From positions 79,319-143,318 of the forward strand of contig NZ_BLIV01000009.1 of NCBI RefSeq assembly GCF_009811755.1: DNA of 64,000 nt, in the 5' to 3' direction. Below are positions 55,419 through 64,000 of this stretch, one piece after another. Source of the stretch: Roseobacter cerasinus (lineage in GTDB: Bacteria; Pseudomonadota; Alphaproteobacteria; Rhodobacterales; Rhodobacteraceae). The notes beneath the pieces are model-generated. The model was not told the origin of the DNA and did no database searches. It saw only the letters and a program-made list of their open reading frames with translations. Each line of letters starts with the position of its first letter. The stretch's first letter is position 1. A program made the position numbers and the translations under genes.

Positions 55419-56273
55419 ATGATACCAGCGGCATTCGAATATTACAGACCCAAGGATATGGCAGGTGTTCTGTCCATCTTGGAAGAACATGGTGACGACG
55501 CCCGCGTCATGGCCGGCGGTCACAGCCTGATACCCATGATGAAGCTGCGCATGGCGGATGTCCCTCACCTGATCGATCTTCAGGATGTGGGCGGCATGTC
55601 TGATGTCTCCATTGGCAGCGACAGCATCCGCATCGGCGCCCTGGTGACGCAACACGACATCATTGACAATGACGCGCTTGCTGCAGCAGCTCCAATCCTT
55701 CGCGAAGCGGCGCTGCAAATCGCCGATCCGCAGGTGCGCTATATGGGCACGGTCGGCGGAAACGTCGCCAATGGCGACCCCGGTAACGACATGCCCGGCT
55801 TGATGCAGTGTTTGGGCGCGACCTTCACCGTTGTCGGCGCTGACGGCGAAAGAGACATTCCAGCGCGCGACTTCTACGAAGCTGCATACATGACGGCGCG
55901 CGAGGATGACGAAGTCTTGACAGCCGTGACCATCCCGATGCCACATGGCGGCTATGCCTACGAGAAGCAAAAGCGCAAGATTGGCGATTACGCAACTGCG
56001 GCGGCAGCTGCTCAGATCGTAAAAGGCGGCACGACATGTGCCTCAGCCTCCATCGCAATGACAAATCTCAGCGACACGCCCGTCTTCTCGGAAGCTGCGG
56101 GTGCGGCATTGGTCGGCACGTCAGTCGATGATGCAGCGATCAAAGCCGCCATCGCCGCCATGTTGGGCGATATCGACCCAACCGAAGACAACCGCGGCCC
56201 GGTTGCTTTCAAAAAACATGTTGCGGGCGTGATCCTGCGCCGCGCGATCGAACGCGCGTGGTCGAGGGCCTGA
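55419..56273 (+). CDS. coxM: CO dehydrogenase medium (FAD) subunit
   Basis: FAD-binding subunit of aerobic CO dehydrogenase, 284 residues. Flavin motifs [14 protein letters not shown] (residues 32-45) and [17 protein letters not shown] (111-127) are both intact and closely match CoxM. It carries electrons from the iron-sulphur subunit to the quinone pool. The ATG after GGGAGGAG was chosen over an earlier one. It is followed 14 bases later by coxS. Confidence 0.95.
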   Translation: MIPAAFEYYRPKDMAGVLSILEEHGDDARVMAGGHSLIPMMKLRMADVPHLIDLQDVGGMSDVSIGSDSIRIGALVTQHDIIDNDALAAAAPILREAALQIADPQVRYMGTVGGNVANGDPGNDMPGLMQCLGATFTVVGADGERDIPARDFYEAAYMTAREDDEVLTAVTIPMPHGGYAYEKQKRKIGDYATAAAAAQIVKGGTTCASASIAMTNLSDTPVFSEAAGAALVGTSVDDAAIKAAIAAMLGDIDPTEDNRGPVAFKKHVAGVILRRAIERAWSRA

Positions 56274-56287
56274 GAGAGGAACATCAG

Positions 56288-56814
56288 ATGTCGAACAAGA
56301 AGCACTACAAGATCACGGTCAACGGCAAAGACGAGGAGTTCCTCGCCGAGCCCCGCGAACTGCTGATCTACACGCTGCGCGAGCGGCTCAACATCACCGG
56401 ACCTCACATTGGCTGCGAGACGTCCCATTGTGGCGCCTGCACCGTCACGATTGACGGTAAGTCGGTCAAGGCCTGCACAATGTTTGTCGCGCAGGCCGAT
56501 GGCAAGGACATCACCACCATCGAGGGGATCGGCGGGCCGGACGATCTGCATCCCTTGCAGAACGCGTTCAAAGAGCATCACGGGTTGCAATGCGGTTACT
56601 GCACACCTGGCATGATCACCCGTGCAACAAAGTTGCTGGAAGAGAACCCAAACCCCACTGAAGAAGACATTCGCTTTGGCATGGCTGGCAATATCTGCCG
56701 CTGCACGGGATATCAGAACATTGTGAAATCCATTCAGGCCGCTGCGGCTGAGATGAATGCAGCCCAGTCCTCAAGTAGCGAAGTGGTAGGACATAAAAGC
56801 GTGGAGGCGGCAGA

Positions 56815-56818
<4 letters not shown>
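56288..56818 (+). CDS. coxS: CO dehydrogenase small (2Fe-2S) subunit
   Basis: Iron-sulphur subunit of 176 residues. The N-terminal plant-type cluster ligands are Cys43, Cys48, Cys51 and Cys63 ([10 protein letters not shown] and KACTM). The C-terminal cluster ligands are Cys102, Cys105, Cys137 and Cys139 (QCGYC and ICRC), the same spacing as the known CO dehydrogenase small subunit. The tail after residue 155 is low in complexity. It overlaps coxL by four bases (ATGA). Confidence 0.96.
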
Positions 56819-59244
<2,426 letters not shown>

Positions 59245-59253
59245 ACCAAACAC

Positions 59254-59287
59254 TTGGGGCGCGCGCACTGCTCTGCGCGCGCCCCAA
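59254..59287 (+). promoter_or_regulatory. intercistronic hairpin between coxL and coxD
   Basis: A 14-base-pair perfect GC-rich stem (59254-59267 with 59274-59287) and a six-base loop lie nine bases after the coxL stop and 14 bases before the coxD start. There is no T run. It probably stabilises the coxMSL message or reduces read-through so that maturation genes are made in smaller amounts. Confidence 0.7.
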
Positions 59288-59301
59288 TAGCGGAGCGTTT
59301 C

Positions 59302-60177
59302 ATGACCTGGACCAATCTTCAAACTGCGCTGGCAGCGCATGACTATGTTGCATCCAACGATTTGGCTGTGGCGTTGCATCTTGCGCTGACATTGGAACGC
59401 CCCGTGCTGCTGGAAGGGGCCGCGGGTGTGGGCAAGACCGACGTCGCCCGCACGCTGAGTCTGGCGCAGGACACACAGCTGATCCGGCTGCAATGCTATG
59501 AAGGGCTGGACGCTTCGCAGGCAATCTACGAATGGAACTACCAACGTCAGCTTCTGACCATCAGGTCAGCGGCAGAAGATGGGGAAACCGGACAGTCAGT
59601 CGAAGACCGGATCTTTTCGCGCGACTTCCTGCTGGAACGTCCTTTGTTGGCCGCGATTACCCAAGACAAACCACCGGTTCTTTTGATTGACGAGATCGAC
59701 CGTGCGGATGAGGAATTTGAGGCCTATCTGCTGGAGGTACTGTCGGACTATCAGGTCTCTGTGCCGGAATTGGGCACGATCACAGCCACAAGCAAACCGA
59801 TCGTAGTTCTAACATCCAATGGTACACGCGACCTGTCAGACGCGCTGCGCCGCCGGTGTCTCTATACCTATGTTGACTATCCCGACCGGGGGACCGAACT
59901 GGCCATCCTCAAAGCCCGCTGCCCTGACGTCGAAGCGCGGCTTGCTGAACAGATCATAGGATTTGTGCAAAAGCTGCGCGAGGAAGAATTGGAAAAGACC
60001 CCCGGCATTGCCGAAATGCTGGATTTCGCGGGGGCTCTCATGGGCCTTGGCATCGCCGATCTGACGGACAGCCCGGCTGTCTTGCACTCTACCCTGACCA
60101 CCTTGTTGAAAACTCAAAGCGATCAGGCGCAGGTCACGCCCGAGGTTGCCGCGCGCATTGCAGGGAAGGCCGCATGA
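59302..60177 (+). CDS. coxD: CoxD, MoxR-type AAA+ ATPase for CO dehydrogenase maturation
   Basis: AAA+ ATPase of 291 residues. Walker A is EGAAGVGKTDVA (about residues 39-50), Walker B PPVLLIDEIDRADEEFEAYLLEVLSDYQV, sensor VVLTSNGTRDLSDALRRRC. MoxR/CoxD proteins act as chaperones; in Oligotropha CoxD is needed to add sulphur to the Mo-Cu centre. It overlaps coxE by four bases. Confidence 0.94.
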   Translation: MTWTNLQTALAAHDYVASNDLAVALHLALTLERPVLLEGAAGVGKTDVARTLSLAQDTQLIRLQCYEGLDASQAIYEWNYQRQLLTIRSAAEDGETGQSVEDRIFSRDFLLERPLLAAITQDKPPVLLIDEIDRADEEFEAYLLEVLSDYQVSVPELGTITATSKPIVVLTSNGTRDLSDALRRRCLYTYVDYPDRGTELAILKARCPDVEARLAEQIIGFVQKLREEELEKTPGIAEMLDFAGALMGLGIADLTDSPAVLHSTLTTLLKTQSDQAQVTPEVAARIAGKAA

Positions 60178-61355
60178 GCCGGGTCACTCGCTTTGCCGCC
60201 CGTGACCCCGGGCCTGCCGCGCGCGTCGCGGGGTTTATCGCGCATCTGCGTGAAAACGGGTTGCGTCTTGGTGTGGCTGAGGCGGACTTGAGCCTGACCG
60301 CACTGGCGCATGTCAACGCTGCACAGCCCGAGGAATGCCGTCAGGTTCTGCGCGCCGTGTGCACCGGCTGCAAGGACGAGGCAGAGCGGTTCGACGCCTT
60401 GTTTGACAGTTTCTGGATGGACGCAGGTCGCGTCAAACAGCGCATCATTCCCAAAACGCAAGCGACACTCACCGACGATGTGCACAGCTCTCGCGATGGA
60501 ACGGGGCAGGATGCAAACGCCAGTGGAACCTCAACAACCCCTGACGCGGGCGAAGGTGATGCCGACAGTGACGGCACAGGCAAACTGATCGCGACCGAGC
60601 AACGCAATCTCAGCCGGCGCGACCTGCGGGATCTCGTTCGCGCAGAAGAGATCGCAGAGGCGGAGACGGTCGCGCACCGGATTGGTGCTGCGCTGCGTGA
60701 TAAACGCGCGCGCCGCCGGATTGCCGCCCGCAAAGGTGATCGCTTGCACTTCCGCAAGACAATCCGCCGCAGCCTGTCCACCGGGGGTGAACCCCTACGC
60801 CTCTTGCGCAAGCGCCGACCTGACCGCACCCGCAAGATCGTGGCGCTTTGCGATGTCTCAGGTTCGATGAGTGTCTATGCGCAGGTGTTCCTCGCATTCC
60901 TAGCGGGACTGATGCGTGCGGACAAAGACGCCGATGCGTATCTCTTCCACACACGCCTAGTGCGGATCACCGAAGCGCTGCGCGACAAGGATGCGATGCG
61001 GGCCATCGGACGCATGTCCTTGATGGCAGATGGGTTTGGGGGTGGGTCCAAGATTGGGCCGTCATTGCAACGATTTGCCGACACTTACGCCAAACGGTTT
61101 GTGGATGGGCGTAGTGTTGTCCTGATCTTGTCTGACGGCTGCGATACAGAACCGCCCCAACATCTGGGGGCAGCACTTGCCAAGCTCAAAAAGCGTGGTT
61201 GCAAGATCATCTGGCTTAACCCTCTGAAAGGGTGGCGAGGCTACGCGCCTGTGGTGGGTGGGATGGTTTCCGCCTTGCCCCACCTCGATTTGTTCAAAGC
61301 GGCCAATACACTGGACGATCTGGCAGCGCTGGAAACCGAATTGGTATCGTTGTGA
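60174..61355 (+). CDS. coxE: CoxE, von Willebrand factor A domain maturation protein
   Basis: Protein of 393 residues, the partner of CoxD. Its N-terminal helical region is followed by an acidic linker (DAGEGDADSDGTG). A VWA domain follows from about residue 220, with the MIDAS motif VALCDVSGSMSVYAQVF and a later SDGCDTEPP. VWA/MoxR pairs act together as metal-insertion chaperones; CoxE is required for copper insertion in the model enzyme. Its stop overlaps the GTG start of coxF. Confidence 0.93.
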   Translation: MSRVTRFAARDPGPAARVAGFIAHLRENGLRLGVAEADLSLTALAHVNAAQPEECRQVLRAVCTGCKDEAERFDALFDSFWMDAGRVKQRIIPKTQATLTDDVHSSRDGTGQDANASGTSTTPDAGEGDADSDGTGKLIATEQRNLSRRDLRDLVRAEEIAEAETVAHRIGAALRDKRARRRIAARKGDRLHFRKTIRRSLSTGGEPLRLLRKRRPDRTRKIVALCDVSGSMSVYAQVFLAFLAGLMRADKDADAYLFHTRLVRITEALRDKDAMRAIGRMSLMADGFGGGSKIGPSLQRFADTYAKRFVDGRSVVLILSDGCDTEPPQHLGAALAKLKKRGCKIIWLNPLKGWRGYAPVVGGMVSALPHLDLFKAANTLDDLAALETELVSL

Positions 61356-62134
61356 GCCCGGCCGAGATCCTTGATGCCGATCTGGCCGATGCAGCACAGG
61401 AGTTGCGCGCACGGCAGGTGCCTTTTGCCTTTGCAACCATCGTACGGACGGCGGGCGCGACGGCGGCGAAGCCGGGCGCCAAGGCGTTGCTCAGTGCCGA
61501 CGGAACCATTGTGCATGGCTGGCTCGGCGGGGGATGTACGCGTGGCGCGGTGAAACGCGCGGCGGTAGAGGCTTTGCGCAGCGGCGCGCCACAACTCATC
61601 TCGGTCGCCCCCGAAGAACTGCTGGAGGAAAAAGGTGTCACCCCCGGCGAGACCGTTGATGGCACATATTTTGCCCGCAATGGCTGTCCTTCGCGCGGCA
61701 CTGTCGATATCTTTATCGAGCCTTGCCTGCCCATGCCCGAGCTTGTGGTCATGGGAACATCCCCCGTTGCACAAGCGCTCAGCACGCTTGCCCCGCAGTT
61801 CCATTGGTCAGTCTCATCTGCGGTTGCCTCCAAAGACGATGGCGCGCAGCAGAAACACATTGTCATCGCCACGCAGGGACAGGGCGATCTTGGTGCCTTA
61901 AAGGCCGCCCTGTCCGTCGAGGCGGACTATATCGCCTTTGTCGGCAGTGCCCGGAAATTTGCGGCACTGGCAGAAAAGCTTCATGGCGAAGGCTTCGGAC
62001 CAGAAAAAACCAAGACCGTAAGTGCGCCGGCAGGACTGGATCTGGGGGCCGTAACTCCAGAAGAAATCGCACTTTCGATCCTGGCAGAACTGTTGCGCGT
62101 GCGCCGTGCAGGAACGGCGGTACAGCATGCATAA
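61352..62134 (+). CDS. coxF: CoxF, XdhC/CoxI family maturation factor
   Basis: XdhC/CoxI family protein of 260 residues. It has a GTG start overlapping coxE as GTGA; the frame is open upstream but only over coxE. The XdhC N-terminal domain has ATIVRTAGATAAKPGAKALLSADG and HGWLGGGCTRGAVKRAA. A Rossmann-like second domain has ELVVMGTSPVAQALSTLA and DYIAFVGSARKFAALAEKL. The family supplies sulphurated or cytidylylated molybdenum cofactor to its target enzyme. Confidence 0.9.
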   Translation: MSPAEILDADLADAAQELRARQVPFAFATIVRTAGATAAKPGAKALLSADGTIVHGWLGGGCTRGAVKRAAVEALRSGAPQLISVAPEELLEEKGVTPGETVDGTYFARNGCPSRGTVDIFIEPCLPMPELVVMGTSPVAQALSTLAPQFHWSVSSAVASKDDGAQQKHIVIATQGQGDLGALKAALSVEADYIAFVGSARKFAALAEKLHGEGFGPEKTKTVSAPAGLDLGAVTPEEIALSILAELLRVRRAGTAVQHA

Positions 62135-62735
62135 GGTCTCCGCAATTCTTTTGGCGGCTGGTTTGTCCCGCCGCATGGGCACGAAAAACAAACTGCTGAT
62201 GCCTATCGCGGGAAGGCCCATGGTGCGTCATGTGGCGGAGACTTATATCTCCGTTCTGCAAACGCCACTGACCGTTGTCACTGGCCATGAGGCGGACAAG
62301 ATATGCGCCGCGCTTGCCGGGTTGCCGATTGTCTTTGCCAACAATGATAGTTTCGCTGCCGGCCAGCCTGGATCAGTTGCGGCAGGTCTTGGGGTCGCCA
62401 CTGACGCTGATCTGTTGCTGATCGGTTTGGCAGACCAACCGCGCCTCACCCCCCGCGATTTGATGCAACTGGTGCACATGCATCATACCAGCGACCCCAA
62501 GAAGATCACTGTTCCAAAGCTTGGTACGCAGCGCGGCAATCCTATCGTTGTGCCGCGCTGTCTTCGCCCACGGCTGACGGAGAACCCCGACCGCCCGGGC
62601 TGCATGCGCTTTACCCGCGAACACCCGGGCCTTGTTCAATTCGCACCGCTTTCCGCGGAAGGCTTTTATGCGGACGTGGACACTCCTGACCAATACGCAG
62701 CGCTGACACGCGAGGAAGCCGAGACCACAGAATGA
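62127..62735 (+). CDS. MobA/MocA-like molybdopterin nucleotidyltransferase
   Basis: Nucleotidyltransferase of 202 residues. The signature LLAAGLSRRMGTKNKLLMPIAGRPMV is the glycine-rich NTP loop, then LLIGLADQPRLTPRDL holds the metal-binding aspartate. This is the MobA-like family that includes MocA, which makes molybdopterin cytosine dinucleotide, the cofactor CO dehydrogenase needs. Position in the cox cluster supports the CTP-using role, though this is inferred. It overlaps coxF by eight bases. Confidence 0.88.
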   Translation: MHKVSAILLAAGLSRRMGTKNKLLMPIAGRPMVRHVAETYISVLQTPLTVVTGHEADKICAALAGLPIVFANNDSFAAGQPGSVAAGLGVATDADLLLIGLADQPRLTPRDLMQLVHMHHTSDPKKITVPKLGTQRGNPIVVPRCLRPRLTENPDRPGCMRFTREHPGLVQFAPLSAEGFYADVDTPDQYAALTREEAETTE

Positions 62736-62824
62736 CGCGATTTTTCCAAAGACTGAAGGCGGCTTTCAAAAGACTAAAGATGACGCCTGAGCAAGCCGAC
62801 AATATCCGATTTCCCTGTTGCTAA
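62732..62824 (+). CDS. 30-residue basic amphipathic peptide between mobA-like and coxG
   Basis: An ATGA overlap with the previous stop opens a frame of 30 residues: MTRFFQRLKAAFKRLKM, then TPEQADN and a Cys-Cys end. The first half is a positively charged amphipathic helix of the kind that binds membrane, and the end has two cysteines. The strict coupling to the neighbour and position within the operon suggest translation. It may also be spacer sequence. No similarity recalled. Confidence 0.4.
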   Translation: MTRFFQRLKAAFKRLKMTPEQADNIRFPCC

Positions 62825-62842
62825 AAAAAGGACGCCCAACAC

Positions 62843-63295
62843 ATGGAACTAAGTGACGAAATCATCATCAATGCCCCGAAAGACCAAGTCTATGCGGCTT
62901 TGAATAGTCCCGAGGTGCTGAAACAGTGCATTCCTGGATGCGAAGAGCTGATCAAACACTCCGATACCGAGTTGGAAGCCAAGGTCGTTTTGAAAGTGGG
63001 CCCGGTTAAGGCACGGTTTGGTGGCGATGTTGTTTTGGATCAAAGCGGCGCACCGGATGCGTTTTCGCTGACCGGTCAGGGCAATGGCGGCGCGGCCGGC
63101 CACGCAAAAGGCGGCGCGGATGTGACGCTGACTGCAGAGGGCGACACGACAATTCTACGGTATGAAGCCAAGGCGGACGTCGGCGGAAAGTTGGCGCAGT
63201 TGGGCAGCAGGTTGATCCAAAGTACGGCGAAAAAGCTGGCCGCGAAGTTCTTCAAGTCCTTTGCAGATGTCGTCGATGAAAACATTGCAGTCTAA
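62843..63295 (+). CDS. coxG: CoxG, SRPBCC-type CO dehydrogenase membrane recruitment protein
   Basis: SRPBCC (START-like) protein of 150 residues. It starts MELSDEIIINAPKDQVYAALNSPEVLKQCIPGCEEL, the family pattern, and has VLKVGPVKARFGGDV and LGSRLIQSTAKKLAAKFFKSF. CoxG is needed to anchor CO dehydrogenase to the cytoplasmic membrane in Oligotropha; it has been shown to extract quinones there. GGAC precedes the ATG. It is the last cox gene. Confidence 0.94.
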   Translation: MELSDEIIINAPKDQVYAALNSPEVLKQCIPGCEELIKHSDTELEAKVVLKVGPVKARFGGDVVLDQSGAPDAFSLTGQGNGGAAGHAKGGADVTLTAEGDTTILRYEAKADVGGKLAQLGSRLIQSTAKKLAAKFFKSFADVVDENIAV

Positions 63296-63398
63296 GGCAG
63301 GCCCCTAGGCAGAACATGCGGGCGCGCGCGAAGTTGGTTCGCTCACGATCTTAATACATGGTGGGTTACCTGTCCAACCGCCCTGTTGCACGAAGCGG

Positions 63399-63835
63399 AT
63401 GAGGTGTTCGCTGCGTGAATTGAAAGTACCATACAGGATCCGTCACTATGAAGCCAAGGTTGCTGAGTTGGAACGTGAGAAGCTGCTTTGTCTCGAAAAA
63501 CTGGACGCGCAGGCCGAGCCGAAGGGGAGTTTCGAGGAAATACTAGAACCAGTGCTGATGTTTCTCGCAAACCCCTGGAAAATCTCGGAAAGTGGTAACA
63601 CCCATGCCCGCAGACTGGTGCTTAAACTGGCCTTTGAAGACCGTCTCTCATACTGCCGAAAAGAGGGTGCTAGAACCTCGTAATTATCTTCTTTCAAGGC
63701 TTTAGGTGGCGTTTCGGGCCCAAGACTCTCTTTGGTGCGCTTGCAGGGAGAAAGCTCGAACACCTTTTTCGAGACATTAGCAGATTGGGAAGAACAACTC
63801 AAAGCCTTTGAATTTCACATAAATTCCGGAGGTGG
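63399..63835 (+). pseudogene. large serine recombinase C-terminal remnant
   Basis: The frame contains RHYEAKVAELEREKLLCLEKL, then SFEEILEPVLMFLANPWK and LVLKLAFEDRLSYCRKEG, the C-terminal region seen in Rhodobacteraceae large serine recombinases. An in-frame TAA at 63681 interrupts it, and the same frame resumes with SFKALGGVSGPRL and [16 protein letters not shown]. The catalytic N-terminus is absent. It ends at the IS fragment that follows. Confidence 0.75.
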
Positions 63836-63849
63836 GACCAAATCTGACA

Positions 63850-63998
63850 CAGCACTTCCAGCGCCTGAGACCAAACAGGTGTTCGTTGAGGCCTTCCTCG
63901 CGCATCCGCCCGTTGAAGCTCTCGACTAGACCGTTTTGCATGGGTTTGCCTGGTGCGATGTAGTGCCAATCGACTTTGCGCTCCTCTTGCCACCTGAG
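63850..63998 (-). pseudogene. IS3-family orfB fragment running off the window
   Basis: On the minus strand, entering from the window edge, the frame reads [35 protein letters not shown], the DDE-domain segment of an IS3-type transposase. After [10 protein letters not shown] the homology stops, so the C-terminal end is missing or exchanged. The N-terminal part lies beyond the window, so intactness on that side is unknown. Confidence 0.75.
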
Positions 63999-64000
63999 CA

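Overview
The window looks like the chromosome of a marine Rhodobacteraceae (Roseobacter-clade) alphaproteobacterium. The backbone is GC-rich and tightly packed. It carries genes typical of that group: heterotetrameric sarcosine oxidase soxBDAG, ccmI-ruvX-DUF1289, a pcm-tolC-DUF2497/PopZ-like block, cobQ, a VPxPA-CTERM-type surface protein, form I and form II CoxL-type molybdoenzymes, a phenylacetyl-CoA catabolic cluster and a TRAP transporter. Species cannot be named from sequence reading alone.

Region by region. 1-7.3 kb: two tandem paralogous small secreted proteins, then soxB-D-A-G on the minus strand. Two one-helix membrane protein genes, each with its own terminator, sit between soxB and soxD. 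7.5-18.7 kb: ccmI-ruvX-DUF1289, divergent metR/metF, a thioesterase, a flavodoxin-like protein, a possible short RNA unit, an alpha/beta hydrolase, a DUF2235 hydrolase and an orphan form II CoxL, preceded by a perfect 48-bp palindrome. 18.8-34.5 kb: CTERM protein, valS, a beta-oxidation-type hydratase, two PLP aminotransferases, a glycosyltransferase, ygfZ, efp, cobQ and the popZ-like/tolC/pcm block.

34.65-42.4 kb: a small, AT-richer island inserted next to tRNA-Cys. It has an unusual short tyrosine recombinase with its HTH partner, a 7 x 12-bp tandem repeat, a DNA methyltransferase convergent with a GHKL ATPase plus a small helical protein (a possible defence or modification cassette), and a replication-initiator-like HTH protein.

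42.4-53.6 kb: a phenylacetate degradation region. paaG-paaI-paaK-paaR runs leftward. A fused hydratase/3-hydroxyacyl-CoA dehydrogenase, a TRAP transporter (dctPQM), paaZ and paaX run rightward. A TetR-type palindrome lies between the two divergent operons and a 33-bp inverted repeat lies at the start of paaX. The ring epoxidase genes paaABCDE and a thiolase are not in the window, so the pathway must be completed elsewhere. IS3/IS5 remnants bracket this region.

54.1-63.3 kb: a complete aerobic form I carbon monoxide dehydrogenase cluster, coxC-M-S-L-D-E-F, a mobA/mocA-like gene, a 30-codon ORF and coxG. CoxL keeps the copper-ligand cysteine at residue 388 and the active-site glutamate at 763, at the same numbers as in the Oligotropha enzyme. 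CoxC is an MHYT-LytTR sensor/regulator; CoxD, CoxE, CoxF and CoxG are maturation and membrane-attachment factors. The right end (63.4-64.0 kb) is recombinase and transposase debris, so the cox region is also bracketed by mobile-element remnants.
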